From the NCBI RefSeq assembly GCF_014698475.1, contig NZ_JACJTB010000016.1:1-64000 (forward strand): DNA of 64,000 bases, written 5' to 3'. Made by a program: the position numbers and the translations under genes. The stretch comes from Nostoc spongiaeforme FACHB-130. Its GTDB lineage: Bacteria > Cyanobacteriota > Cyanobacteriia > Cyanobacteriales > Nostocaceae. Position 1 is the stretch's first letter, and every line of letters starts with the position of its first letter. The notes under the pieces are model-generated. The model had not been told where the DNA came from, ran no database searches, and was given only the letters and a program-made list of their open reading frames with translations. Positions 43,361 through 52,242 of this stretch are shown here, piece by piece.

Positions 43361-44596
43361 ATGCTCAGGCGCTTATGTGCGATCGCAATTTTTTCTATCT
43401 TATTAAATAACTCTGTCACCCTGGCGGCAACTAAAGATCCTAGTCAAGCAGATAAATTTCCCCCTAGTCCTTTAGAAGTTACCACACCTGATCCTTTAGT
43501 GCGGCCTTCGGTTGATAAAGAACCGTTAACGGCACAGGAACAGCAAACTTTAGCCACTGCGTTAGATGAATTAAATCAACAAGCAGCAGCGACGTTACAA
43601 GCGGGAGATAAAGTCACGGCGTTTGAAATTTGGAACCGGGAAATACGCTTGCGGCGATATTTGGGTACGATACCGGAAATTGAAGCTTTATCTAGAGTAG
43701 GTGCGATCGCTTGGAATCAAAATGACCGTCAAGAAATATTTTATGTAACTCAAAGGTTACAAGCAATTCAAAAACAGGCTTTATCACCCAAAACCATTGC
43801 TCAACAAGGCGTAAATTTAGAATTATTGCAGGCTTTAGGTGCAGCTTATCAAAATGTGCGATCGCCCAAAAATGCTTTAGAAGTTTACAATCAAATTTTG
43901 ACGACTGTACGCCAGCAACAAGATCAAACCGCAGAGTTATCTACACTCCAAACCATCGCCGAATTAAACCTAGCTTGGTTCGATTATCCCCAAGCCGCAG
44001 CCACCTATCAAGAGTTATTCAATCTAGCGACTGTTGGTGGCGATCGCACCAGCGAGGTAACATATCTACAACAGTTAGCTTATGTCTACGAGCAAAGCAA
44101 ACAACCACAACAGGCTATAGATACCTTAAATAAATTAGCGTTACTGTATACTGACCCGGAAAATATTCTCAAATTACCACAATTAAAATTAGCGATCGCT
44201 AGTAATTACGAATCTTTAGCCAAAGAAAATCCTAGCCTAATTCAAGAGGCTTTTAACAACTATCAACAAGCTTATACAACCGCTTGGGAATCACAACAAT
44301 TTGTTTTAGCGGCGGAAGCTTTACAAAAATTAATTGTCCTTTACCGTTCCCAAGGACAAATCGACGCAGCATTACAAACCAGTCAAATTCTCATCGCAAC
44401 CCAAGGCAAAGCATATAACTCTTACGGTTTAATGCAAGCTTACGACCAAATTGGGCAAATTTATTTACAACAAAAAGATTATCCTCAAGCACTCTCAGCC
44501 TTTCAACAAGGCTTACAACTAGCACAGCAAATCAAACACGAGGAATCTTACTTTACTCAACAAATAGAAAAAGTATCAAAAGAATCTGGGCAATAG
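43361..44596 (+). CDS. Secreted tetratricopeptide-repeat protein
   Basis: 411 residues with a signal peptide (about 1-23, ending VTLAA) and TPR-like helical repeats over about 55-405 (for example LELLQALGAAYQNVRSPKNA, TYLQQLAYVYEQSKQPQQAI, YGLMQAYDQIGQIYLQQKDY). Gln-rich helices dominate. It is probably a periplasmic scaffold; no enzymatic motif is visible. ATG 43361 is the first start that includes the signal. Confidence 0.82.
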   Translation: MLRRLCAIAIFSILLNNSVTLAATKDPSQADKFPPSPLEVTTPDPLVRPSVDKEPLTAQEQQTLATALDELNQQAAATLQAGDKVTAFEIWNREIRLRRYLGTIPEIEALSRVGAIAWNQNDRQEIFYVTQRLQAIQKQALSPKTIAQQGVNLELLQALGAAYQNVRSPKNALEVYNQILTTVRQQQDQTAELSTLQTIAELNLAWFDYPQAAATYQELFNLATVGGDRTSEVTYLQQLAYVYEQSKQPQQAIDTLNKLALLYTDPENILKLPQLKLAIASNYESLAKENPSLIQEAFNNYQQAYTTAWESQQFVLAAEALQKLIVLYRSQGQIDAALQTSQILIATQGKAYNSYGLMQAYDQIGQIYLQQKDYPQALSAFQQGLQLAQQIKHEESYFTQQIEKVSKESGQ

Positions 44597-44640
44597 TCAT
44601 TTGTCATTTGTCAATAGTCATTCGTCATTTGTCATTTGGT
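44597..44640 (+). repeat. Short tandem GTCATTT repeat
   Basis: Repeated TAGTCATTTGTCATTTGTCA units directly after the TPR gene stop, the complement of the ACAAATG repeats at 2401 and 61126. Confidence 0.75.
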
Positions 44641-44707
44641 AATTCAACAAAAATTAGGTTACAAAACGTAAATCTCGAAACCTTGCCAATGACTAAGAAC
44701 AAAGCGC

Positions 44708-44743
44708 AAAGTCTGAGCGGAGGAAGCCTCCGCTCAGAACTTT
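44708..44743. terminator. Strong hairpin, dispersed GAGCGGAGG element
   Basis: TCTGAGCGGAGG (44712-44723) pairs perfectly with CCTCCGCTCAGA (44727-44738) around an AAG loop, and AAAG/CTTT extends the stem after a one-base bulge. It sits between the TPR gene and a convergent gene and could stop transcription from both; it lacks a T tract and is a recurrent extragenic palindrome type in Nostoc-like genomes. Confidence 0.6.
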
Positions 44744-44773
44744 GTAAGAGAGGACAAATGACCACCTTAACCG

Positions 44774-45097
44774 TTAAACATCCTCTAATTCAAATTGAGC
44801 AACCGTTACAGCGTTAAAGGCAAAGGCCAATACCAAAGGCATAGGACATCTGAGTATAAAGGTGCTAACGACAGCTACAACCGTACCCATTACAGCCGAA
44901 AATGACCAAATTCTTTCTTCAACGGTGAGTCCTTTTTCCGCTTTAATTCCTCTCAACACATGAGACGGAATTGGTTCTGGCATAACTCCACCAGGAGGAA
45001 ACGCCCAATAATTGTTGCGTCGCTCTACAAATAACTCTGTCCAGCCATTTTCTTGGCACCAAGCTTCAATCCATTCCAGAGAATAATGTTTCATCAT
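44774..45097 (-). CDS. Hypothetical membrane-associated protein
   Basis: 107 residues. An N-terminal soluble part (YSLEWIEAWCQENGWTELFV, ERRNNYWAFPPGGVMPEPIP) precedes two hydrophobic segments (WSFSAVMGTVVAVVSTFIL and MPLVLAFAFNAVTVAQF). It looks like a conserved cyanobacterial protein of unknown function, but no named family is recognised. A second in-frame Met follows the first. It stands alone. Confidence 0.65.
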   Translation of the reverse strand: MMKHYSLEWIEAWCQENGWTELFVERRNNYWAFPPGGVMPEPIPSHVLRGIKAEKGLTVEERIWSFSAVMGTVVAVVSTFILRCPMPLVLAFAFNAVTVAQFELEDV

Positions 45098-45873
45098 TTG
45101 TCTAATACTGCTTGCGAATTTTGAGTAGTTGCTGAATATAAACTGATGGGTTTTTCGCTAACAAGTGGCAACAGAAATAAACCAACCGTTAAAAAAGGTT
45201 AAAACCTATTTTGTAACCTCTTGAACTTTCCTTTCCTCCTGCCTTCTTGTAATAGCCAAGCAACTATTTATGAAACTAAAGTTAATTCTCCTCTGGTGTA
45301 GCTGGTCAAGCATCCAAGACAGATAATTAATATGCTCAAGCAACGCTGACTCACTCACCTTAATAAGAAGACTAACAGGGGAGAATTAAGGTTAACAGCA
45401 AAAGTTAATAAACTTTACTTGGAAAATCAATCATAAAGAAATGTAACTAATTAATTTATCAGCGAGTAGGGAATATTCCTTGTTGATGTTTATTGATGAG
45501 ATGTTCTCATGATTAACAACTTATAAATTTCTTTAATAAGAATACTTATATCGCAAAATGCAATTTTTTAAATCAAGAATTGTAAAGTTTAAAGTGAGCG
45601 TTCGCAGTAATTTATATTTAGTGATAAAAATCAGCCTTTGGTTATATATATTAATCTATAGGAATCCGATTTGATTTCCGAATCTAGTTGTGTAGGCAGG
45701 GAGTAGGGAATGGGGAGTAGGGAGTAGGAAAAAAGCCTGACCTAGGTGTACTGGTTTTTTTCATAAATCAAATATGAGTCCTATAATTTGATTTCCCATA
45801 AGTGATGAGTATTTACTCATCACTTATCACTCATTACTCATCACTTGCTCCCTCTAGCGAGGGAATTTGAGCA
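45098..45873. other. Long intergenic region holding a MITE copy
   Basis: About 775 bp, AT-rich, without a supported gene. It holds the second TATAGGA-type element (45657-45785) followed by an ATCACTTATCACTCATTACT tandem-like run (45825-45845) and a short TCCCTC-tagc-GAGGGA hairpin at 45849-45864 close to the stop of the next reverse-strand gene. Confidence 0.6.
45657..45785 (+). repeat. MITE-like element with TATAGGA termini, copy 2
   Basis: 129 bp, the same termini and order as the copy at 39075-39196, with AAAAGCCTGACCT, GTGTACTG and the right end AAATCAAATATGAGTCCTAT nearly unchanged. The main difference is the length of the GGGAGTAGGG tract in the middle. Confidence 0.8.
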
Positions 45874-46365
45874 TTAGACTCTTAAGCATTCTTGATTGGG
45901 GAATATTGTATTTGCTACTAATTTATAAACTGCTTCCCCAATATTAAGTGTTCTACTCAAACTCACATCAGTTACTTTTGCATTGTCATAACATAATTGT
46001 CGATTCGGTAAACTAAAAGAGGTGATATCTGCTCTTACTGTCACAATCCCGTGAGCATCTCGGCGGATTTTTCTTTCTAATGTTACATTGGCTTTAGCTG
46101 TGATCCGACAACCATTAAAAGAAATGCTTTCTACACGATTGATTTCTAAATCTTTGCGGCGACTGACATTTATATCTTCTCCTGCTAGGCGGTCATTTAC
46201 TGCTCTTAAAATCTGGGAATTGTAAGTATTACCAAATGATTCCACTACGTTACAATTAATTTGTGCCATTGAAGGTTGAGGGTTAACGCAGAGGAAGCTG
46301 AGGCTGATAAAACTTCCTAGAATTATCTTTGAGTTTAAAGTTAAGTTTTTCATTGACATCACCAA
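45874..46365 (-). CDS. Secreted hypothetical protein
   Basis: 163 residues with a signal peptide (about 1-34, ending PSMAQ) and a beta-rich mature part with four Cys residues (INCNVVE, FNGCRI, QLCYDN, NQECLRV) that could form two disulfides. No family is recognised. ATG 46365, 46359 or 46353 are all possible starts. Expected in the periplasm. Confidence 0.65.
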   Translation of the reverse strand: MVMSMKNLTLNSKIILGSFISLSFLCVNPQPSMAQINCNVVESFGNTYNSQILRAVNDRLAGEDINVSRRKDLEINRVESISFNGCRITAKANVTLERKIRRDAHGIVTVRADITSFSLPNRQLCYDNAKVTDVSLSRTLNIGEAVYKLVANTIFPNQECLRV

Positions 46366-46592
46366 TTTACTGTCTCTACATCAACTAGATATGTATGACT
46401 GCAATTGTTTATGCACTATAGAAATTCTGGCGTTGCTGAATCCAGATATGAAAATCGAAAATTCCCTCTCTTAAACTTTTTGACAAACATCCCTCTCCCT
46501 TATCTGTTTCACTTTCACGGCAATGTTTTAGCGATCGCCTAAGATTACAAAATGTTAAGCTAAAGTCACCGACTATAGCTGAAGAACAAATT

Positions 46593-47165
46593 ATGTTGTG
46601 CCAGTCAGGATTAGCATTACTTTTAGGAATTTTATTATTTTGCCTGATTTACATAAAAATCAATCATCACAGAGAAATAAATCCCATTCCGGCTTTGATA
46701 TTGAGTATTCTTACTCTCTGCCTTCTACCTGCTCCCGCCTTAGCAGTAGACTGGACTCATCCCTTGTCATTTAGTAATGCACAGTTGGCGAGAAGAGACT
46801 TTTCGGGAGAAACTTTGCAAGCGGCGGAATTTTCTAACGCGAATATGGAAATGGCTAACTTTACTGGTGCTGACTTGCGCGGAGCCGTCTTAAGTGCTTC
46901 AGTGATGACAAAAGCCAATCTTCATCAAGCCGATTTAACTAATGCGATGGTTGATCAGGTAAACTTAACAGGGGCAGATTTAAGCGATGCCATTTTAAAA
47001 GAAGCATTGTTACTTCGCGCCCTGTTTACAGATGTGAATATTCAAGGTGCAGACTTCACCGATGCAGTTTTGGATAGAGCGCAAATCAAAGAACTGTGCA
47101 GTAAAGCCAGTGGTGTAAATTCCAAGACTGGCGTAGATACCCGTGAATCTTTAGGATGTCGATGA
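46593..47165 (+). CDS. Secreted pentapeptide-repeat protein
   Basis: 190 residues. A long hydrophobic signal or anchor (about 5-52, ending APALA) precedes a right-handed quadrilateral helix of A(D/N)LxX repeats (about 60-165: ANMEMANFTGADLRGAVLSA, ANLHQADLTNAMVDQVNLTG, ADLSDAILKEALLLRALFTD). It resembles the lumenal pentapeptide proteins of thylakoids. Two C-terminal Cys residues (ELCSKAS, SLGCR) could form a disulfide. Its last 10 bp overlap the purK start, so the two are probably co-transcribed. Confidence 0.82.
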   Translation: MLCQSGLALLLGILLFCLIYIKINHHREINPIPALILSILTLCLLPAPALAVDWTHPLSFSNAQLARRDFSGETLQAAEFSNANMEMANFTGADLRGAVLSASVMTKANLHQADLTNAMVDQVNLTGADLSDAILKEALLLRALFTDVNIQGADFTDAVLDRAQIKELCSKASGVNSKTGVDTRESLGCR

Positions 47166-48301
47166 AGCGTGTTGGTGTAATTGGTGGTGGGCAACTAGCC
47201 TGGATGATGGGAGATGCAGCGCAAAAACTAGGAGTAGAATTAATTGTACAGACTCCTAGTAAATTTGACCCGGCTGTAGCTGTTGCCCAAGATGCAGTTT
47301 TTGCGGCAATTGATGATGCCAAAGCCACAGAAATATTAGCCGAAAAAAGTGATATCATCACCTTTGAAAATGAATTTGTTGACCTTGATGCTTTAGGTTT
47401 ATTAGCAAATCGAGGTGTTTGCTTCCGCCCCAGGTTACAAGCTTTATCACCGTTATTAGATAAATATCATCAGCGTTGTTATTTGCGAGATTTAGGTTTA
47501 CCTGTACCGCAATTTTTTGCTGTGGATGATGTTGATAATTTAGCATCCAAGCTAGAAGATTTAAGTTTTCCGGTTGTCTTAAAATCTCGTCGTCACGGTT
47601 ACGACGGACAAGGCACATTTATTATCCCAGATTTAGCCAGTTTACAGGAAAAATTAGCTCAAGCAGCAAATCAATCACAGTTTTTAATTGAAGAATTTGT
47701 GCCATTTGAACGGGAACTAGCGGTAATTGCAGCCCGTTCTTTAAATGGTGAAGTGGTTATCTATCCAGTGGTAGAAACTCAACAAGAACAACAAGTTTGT
47801 CGGCGCGTGATAGCACCTGCGGATATTACACCTAATCAAGCCGAACAAAGTCAAGCGATCGCTCATACCTTATTAAATAGCCTAGAAGTAGTCGGCGTTT
47901 TTGGCATAGAACTATTTCTCACCAAACAAGGCCAAGTCTTAGTCAACGAAATAGCCCCCCGCACCCACAATTCAGGACATTTCTCAATAGATGCTTGCGA
48001 AACTTCCCAATTTGAACAACACCTCAGAGCCGTGTGTGGTTTACCTTTGGGCAATCCTGATTTACACTGTCAAATGGCTATTATGGTCAACTTGCTGGGA
48101 TATGAAAATTCCGAGAGTGAATATCAAAGCCAGCGCCAACAATTAGCCGCCATTCCCCAAGCCAGCGTTCACTGGTACGGCAAAACCGCATCTCGTCCTG
48201 GGCGGAAATTGGGGCATGTTACAGTTTTGCTAGATGAATATAACCCAGAAACTGCAAATCATCTAGCCCACACCCTAGAATCTATTTGGTATCCCGGATG
48301 A
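47156..48301 (+). CDS. purK: 5-(carboxyamino)imidazole ribonucleotide synthase
   Basis: 381 residues with the ATP-grasp architecture of PurK: VGVIGGGQLAWMMGDAAQKL (N-terminal Rossmann), DIITFENEFVD, FPVVLKSRRHGYDGQGTFII (ATP-grasp Lys and Gly loop), LIEEFVPFERELAVIAAR, VLVNEIAPRTHNSGHFSIDA (metal Glu/Asn). It uses ATP and bicarbonate to carboxylate AIR to N5-CAIR in purine synthesis. The gene overlaps the upstream pentapeptide-protein gene by 10 bp; ATG 47162 is an alternative start two codons in. The 6S RNA gene lies about 0.8 kb downstream, a link also seen in unicellular cyanobacteria. Confidence 0.95.
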   Translation: MSMKRVGVIGGGQLAWMMGDAAQKLGVELIVQTPSKFDPAVAVAQDAVFAAIDDAKATEILAEKSDIITFENEFVDLDALGLLANRGVCFRPRLQALSPLLDKYHQRCYLRDLGLPVPQFFAVDDVDNLASKLEDLSFPVVLKSRRHGYDGQGTFIIPDLASLQEKLAQAANQSQFLIEEFVPFERELAVIAARSLNGEVVIYPVVETQQEQQVCRRVIAPADITPNQAEQSQAIAHTLLNSLEVVGVFGIELFLTKQGQVLVNEIAPRTHNSGHFSIDACETSQFEQHLRAVCGLPLGNPDLHCQMAIMVNLLGYENSESEYQSQRQQLAAIPQASVHWYGKTASRPGRKLGHVTVLLDEYNPETANHLAHTLESIWYPG

Positions 48302-48421
48302 ATTACGCTTAGGGATGTGGAAGACAAGAGAGATAAATTCTGTGGAAAGCGGAAGGTATAGTTCCCGTAAGGGGAATTGGATAGTAGAAGGTCTAAGCGT
48401 AATTTAACTGAAACCCAAGAC

Positions 48422-48883
48422 TTAACCTGCTTTCATTGCCAGAATTTTCTGGGCGACATTTTCACTTACAGGCATAACTGATAACCTATTACCTGTTTTC
48501 ACCACTGTTAACTCATCTGGGCTAAATTTCTCTTTCAGAGTTGATAGCAAAATAGGTTGGTCAAACACTTCTACAAACTCTACCACAACTGTTTGCCAGC
48601 GTGGTGCTTCAGGCGTTGATTTCGGATCATAGTATTTGCTATCTGAGTCAAATTGCGTCGGGTCAGAAATACCTGTTTTGGCTACACGCATTAACCCAGC
48701 AATACCAGGAAAAGCAGTATTAGAGTGATAGAAAAACACTAAATCCCCAATCAGCATTTGACGCATATAGTTGCGTGCTTGGTAATTCCTCACACCATCC
48801 CAGACTGTTTCACCCTGCTTTTGAAGGTCAGCAATGCCATAAACATCTGGTTCCGATTTCATCAGCCAATAATTCATCGACAA
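48422..48883 (-). CDS. EVE-domain protein
   Basis: 153 residues forming a single EVE/PUA-like fold: YWLMKSEPDVYGIADLQKQG, TVWDGVRNYQARNYMRQMLI, GDLVFFYHSNTAFPGIAGLM (aromatic pocket), TVVKTGNRLSVMPVS. EVE proteins bind modified bases in DNA or RNA, and some guide restriction systems. No modification enzyme is encoded nearby. ATG 48883 or 48877 may be the start. Confidence 0.9.
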   Translation of the reverse strand: MSMNYWLMKSEPDVYGIADLQKQGETVWDGVRNYQARNYMRQMLIGDLVFFYHSNTAFPGIAGLMRVAKTGISDPTQFDSDSKYYDPKSTPEAPRWQTVVVEFVEVFDQPILLSTLKEKFSPDELTVVKTGNRLSVMPVSENVAQKILAMKAG

Positions 48884-48926
48884 GACAAGAAGACACAGAC
48901 TTTCTAATCTACCATTTCATATTATT

Positions 48927-49028
48927 AAGACTGACGCAAGAAAACGAAAAATCAAGATTTTAGCAAAGGTGCAGGTGTTCAAAACCCTTACACCCATGCT
49001 TTACAGACAACCCTTGTGCGTAAGTCCT
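48927..49028 (+). repeat. MITE-like element with AGGACTTACG termini, copy C
   Basis: 102 bp; left end AAGACTGACGCAAG (one transition and one transversion from the consensus), right end TGCGTAAGTCCT. The interior AAAACGAAAAATCAAG matches copy A. It directly precedes the 6S RNA promoter. Confidence 0.7.
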
Positions 49029-49082
49029 GGAGTTGTTTGTCAAAAAATCCTTATATTAAACACACAAGCCGGATGAGAAGGC

Positions 49083-49088
49083 TATAAT
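49083..49088 (+). promoter_or_regulatory. -10 box of the 6S RNA gene
   Basis: A perfect TATAAT lies 7 bp before the inferred 5' end of the 6S RNA. No good -35 is visible at the normal spacing. Confidence 0.65.
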
Positions 49089-49094
49089 GAGTTA

Positions 49095-49277
49095 GTTGCA
49101 CTGCGACGTTGGTGACTGCCATCAAGTTTTTTGATCTATGTCTTTAAAGAAAAGGGAACTAAATAGTTCTCGTGGCAGTAGACCGGGCTTGTACCCGGAA
49201 ACTTTAAACGAGCAACATCAGTACCCACCTGGTTTAACCAGGTCATAAACTTAGGTAAAACGGCGTTGCGGTGAACT
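49095..49277 (+). ncRNA. ssrS: 6S RNA
   Basis: About 183 nt. The ends pair: CACTGCGACG (49099-49108) with CGTTGCGGTG (49264-49273), including two wobbles. Internal hairpins are CCGGG-cttgta-CCCGG (about 49183-49198) as the apical stem and ACCTGG-ttta-ACCAGG (about 49227-49242) on the 3' side of the central bubble, the position of the extra hairpin in E. coli 6S RNA. The 3' half follows the order of E. coli 6S (stem, AAACTTTAAAC, CACC, hairpin, GGCG). 6S RNA binds RNA polymerase holoenzyme and mimics open promoter DNA. Linkage to purK supports it. The ends are estimated to within a few bases. Confidence 0.82.
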
Positions 49278-49287
49278 TAAAATTTTT

Positions 49288-49326
49288 AGCTCCCAAATTT
49301 AATAAAAATTTGGGAGCTTTAGTTAT
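49288..49326 (+). terminator. Terminator downstream of the 6S RNA
   Basis: AGCTCCCAAATTT (49288-49300) and AAATTTGGGAGCT (49306-49318) form a perfect 13-bp stem with an AATAA loop, followed by TTAGTTATT. It should set the 3' end of the precursor RNA. Confidence 0.75.
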
Positions 49327-49712
49327 TGGTATGAGAAAAATTATAAAAAATCATTATTTATCTCTAACATTTTAGTCTCATTATGATAGTAAGCTTTAAA
49401 AGGCGATTTATAAAGTAAACCTTAAATTTTAGTAGACTGACCACATTAAAATAGTGCATAAATATAACTCAATACAGTTCAGTTAAGAGCCTAACGCCTA
49501 CAGCAAACCAATTTAAAAAGAGGGTAAAAGAGGGTTATTAGCCCCATTTTTTAAGAAGGAGTAGAAGAGGGGCTGGGGGTGAGGTCAAAAAGCACTCATC
49601 AAATTCACATAAAGAAGATTAAAACATTAACTGAACCGTATGGAAATATAATTTTTATGGTGCGCGAATTTTGCCTATAAATATGTGTTAATTCAGAATC
49701 TGGAGTATTCAA

Positions 49713-51023
49713 GTGGAGCATTTTTTTGATTTTTTCCTATCACAAAATTTCATTCCGCATGGGCATTGTTATTTGTGGCAGCCGGAATTAGTATGGCTAC
49801 ATATTTTGTCAGATTGTATAATTTCATTTTCTTATTATTCAATTCCCTTGATGTTGGTATATTTTATTCGTAAAAGAGAAGATGTACCATTTAAAAATAT
49901 TTTTGTTTTATTCAGTGCATTTATTATTTCTTGTGGCACAACTCATTTAATGGAAATATTGACCCTGTGGTATCCTTATTATTGGTTATCAGGAACAATC
50001 AAGGCACTAACAGCAATTATTTCTTTTTATACTGTATTGACTTTAATACCTTTATTGCCGCAAGCATTAACTTTACCAAGTCCCGCACAACTTGAAGCAG
50101 CAAATCAGGCTTTGCAAGTGGAAATTGCAGAACGTAAGTTAGTAGAAAATGAGTTACGCCAATACAAAGAACGCTTAGAAGAACTTGTAGAACAACGCAC
50201 TATTGAACTAGCCACAGCAAATAAGCAACTGCAAGCGGAGATTATGCAACGCCAGAAATCTCAAGGAAGAATGGCTGAATTATTGCAAGAATTGAAAAAT
50301 ACCAATCAAGAATTGAATGATTTTGCTTATATAGTTTCCCATGACTTAAAAGCTCCATTAAGAGGCATTGGTTTATTATCAGAATGGTTAATCAATGACT
50401 ATGCCGATAAATTTGATGAGGAAGGCAAAGATTTAATCAACAAAATTATCAAAAGAGTGAAGAAGTTACAGAATTTGATTGATAGCATTTTAGAATATTC
50501 CAGAGTTGGACGGATTAGGGAAGAAAAAAGAGAAGTTAATCTGCATAACATAATTACAGATGTAATTGAAATTTTAGAACCAAGTAAGGATATTCAAATC
50601 GAAGTCAGTGAAAATTTACCAACTATTTACTGTGAAAAAACTAAAATTGAGCAGGTTTTTCAGAATTTATTAAGTAATGCCATTAAGTTTTTAGGTAAAC
50701 CCCAAGGAAAGATTATTATTGCTTGTCAGGAAAAAGCAGAGTATTGGCAAATTAGTGTGACAGATAATGGCATTGGGATTGAGGAGAAATATTTTACGAA
50801 GATATTCCAGATTTTTCAAAAATTATCTAGTACTGAAGACCCCACAAGCACAGGAATCGGCTTATCTATCGTCAAAAAGATTGTTGAAATGTATGGAGGA
50901 GTTACTTGGGTAGAATCAACAGTTGATCAAGGTAGTACATTCTTTTTTACTATCAAGAAAACGCTGCAAATTCAGCCAGTGCAACCAGTGTCGGCAGATG
51001 TAGGAGTTTTGTTGGATATGTGA
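49713..51023 (+). CDS. Ethylene-receptor-like sensor histidine kinase
   Basis: 436 residues from GTG 49713. Three N-terminal spans form an ethylene-binding-type domain: HILSDCIISFSYYSIPLMLV (the Asp of ETR1 span 1), then FVLFSAFIISCGTTHLMEIL, whose Cys and His match the copper ligands Cys65/His69 of plant ETR1. A coiled coil (about 125-200) leads directly to HisKA (FAYIVSHDLKAPLRGIGLLS, phospho-His) and a HATPase domain (NLLSNAIKFL, DNGIGI, STGIGLSIVKK). There is no GAF or PAS domain, unlike plant receptors. Response regulator not adjacent, so this is an orphan kinase. It probably senses ethylene or a related Cu-bound ligand. Confidence 0.88.
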   Translation: MEHFFDFFLSQNFIPHGHCYLWQPELVWLHILSDCIISFSYYSIPLMLVYFIRKREDVPFKNIFVLFSAFIISCGTTHLMEILTLWYPYYWLSGTIKALTAIISFYTVLTLIPLLPQALTLPSPAQLEAANQALQVEIAERKLVENELRQYKERLEELVEQRTIELATANKQLQAEIMQRQKSQGRMAELLQELKNTNQELNDFAYIVSHDLKAPLRGIGLLSEWLINDYADKFDEEGKDLINKIIKRVKKLQNLIDSILEYSRVGRIREEKREVNLHNIITDVIEILEPSKDIQIEVSENLPTIYCEKTKIEQVFQNLLSNAIKFLGKPQGKIIIACQEKAEYWQISVTDNGIGIEEKYFTKIFQIFQKLSSTEDPTSTGIGLSIVKKIVEMYGGVTWVESTVDQGSTFFFTIKKTLQIQPVQPVSADVGVLLDM

Positions 51024-51046
51024 ACAAGGGAGACAAGGGAGAGAGA

Positions 51047-51074
51047 TATTTGTAAATTATTTAGAATTGCTATA
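51047..51074 (+). repeat. Right-end fragment of the TATAGCAATCC element
   Basis: TATTTGTAAATTATTTAGAA then TTGCTATA matches the right terminus of the elements at 52243 and 53585. No left end is present. It abuts the permease stop codon. Confidence 0.65.
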
Positions 51075-51075
51075 T

Positions 51076-52215
51076 TTAGCTTAATTGGCTGCGAAACTTG
51101 TTAATACTAATAGTTAATAAAACTACTGCAAAGGCTATTAATGCTAAAACATTCATCCACAGTACATCTAACCCGACTCCTTTGAGTAAAATTCCTCGGA
51201 CAATGGCGATGTAATGGCGTAGGGGATTGAGTAAAGACACAATTTGAAAGAAAGGTGGCATGGCTTCAATTGGTGCGATCGCACCAGAAGTCTGTACCAT
51301 TGGTAAATTGATGAAGAACGATGTCAGGACTACTTGCTGTTGCGAACGACAAACAGTCGCCAACATAATCCCTAAACTAATCCCGACAAACACATACATA
51401 CTCGACAAGCCAAAAAACAGGAGAAAATTTCCCCGAAATGGAACATGGAATACTACTGTGGCTAATGTCAAAGCGAGTAGAACATCGCCGAGTAATAACA
51501 CAGCTAAAGGCACAATTTTTGATAGTAAAATTTGCCAGTTCGCCGCCGGAGTCATCAATAATTGTTCTAAAGTTCCCGTATCTTTCTCTCGCACAACAGT
51601 GATTGCAGAAACTAATGTACCAATTAATGTCAGAACTAAACCCATAACTCCTGGTACAAAAAACCAGCTACTAGTTAATCCAGGGTTGTAGAGAAAAACA
51701 ACTTCCGGTGAAATTGGGGGACTGACTCGCGCCTCAGTTAAATGCCAATTATATTGCTGAATAATCTGATTCATATAATTACCAGCAATTCCGGCGGTAT
51801 TAGCATTTACGGCATCAATAAATACTTGAATTTCTGCTGATTTTTGGGCGAGTTGACGTGCAAAATCAGGGGGAATTATGACTCCGACATCTAATTTACC
51901 TTCTTCTACCTGGCGACTCAAATCTTTTTCACTGCTTGGTACAGATTCCAGGGTAAAAATGCGATTAGATGTCATAGCTGAAACTAACTCACGGCTGGCG
52001 CTGACGTTGGCATAATCGATGACACCTAAGCGTAAGTTATGCACATCAGGATTTAAGATAAATCCATACAATAATAGTTGAATTGTGGGCGGGACTATTA
52101 GTAAAACTATTAATTGTTTGTTGCGTAAAATTTGACTAATTTCTTTTTTGACTAATGCCCAAAATGGGCTGTTGAATAATCTTTGGATAAGTTTCATGAT
52201 TTTAAATAATCGCAA
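51076..52215 (-). CDS. ABC-2 type export permease (YbhR-like)
   Basis: 379 residues. An N-terminal span (LIVLLIVPPTIQLLLYGFIL), a large periplasmic domain (about 60-180) and five C-terminal spans (FVPGVMGLVLTLIGTLVSAI, LAVLLLGDVLLALTLATVVF, LIAFAVVLLTISINKF) give the YhhJ/YbhR topology. REKDTGTLEQLLMTPA is the coupling helix that docks on the ATPase. ATG 52197 (MKLIQRLF) is an alternative start. It is the last gene of the operon HlyD-ATPase-permease-permease and should pair with the other permease at 52468 as a heterodimer. Confidence 0.88.
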   Translation of the reverse strand: MRLFKIMKLIQRLFNSPFWALVKKEISQILRNKQLIVLLIVPPTIQLLLYGFILNPDVHNLRLGVIDYANVSASRELVSAMTSNRIFTLESVPSSEKDLSRQVEEGKLDVGVIIPPDFARQLAQKSAEIQVFIDAVNANTAGIAGNYMNQIIQQYNWHLTEARVSPPISPEVVFLYNPGLTSSWFFVPGVMGLVLTLIGTLVSAITVVREKDTGTLEQLLMTPAANWQILLSKIVPLAVLLLGDVLLALTLATVVFHVPFRGNFLLFFGLSSMYVFVGISLGIMLATVCRSQQQVVLTSFFINLPMVQTSGAIAPIEAMPPFFQIVSLLNPLRHYIAIVRGILLKGVGLDVLWMNVLALIAFAVVLLTISINKFRSQLS

Positions 52216-52242
52216 AGTACGCTAAGGACACAAAGAGAAAAA

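Noticed and set aside
44608-44817. 69-codon forward frame after the TPR gene
   Set aside because: It starts in tandem repeats and crosses a strong hairpin; the convergent hypothetical gene on the other strand is the better candidate.
45825-45850. ATCACTTATCACTCATTACTC run considered as a CRISPR-like repeat
   Set aside because: Units are short and contiguous with no spacers, and no cas genes occur; it is a simple tandem repeat.
49095-49277. Alternative identity of the 183-nt RNA as tmRNA or RNase P RNA
   Set aside because: Too short for either, no tag-peptide frame or tRNA-like ends, and lacks the conserved RNase P cores; the order of elements matches 6S RNA.
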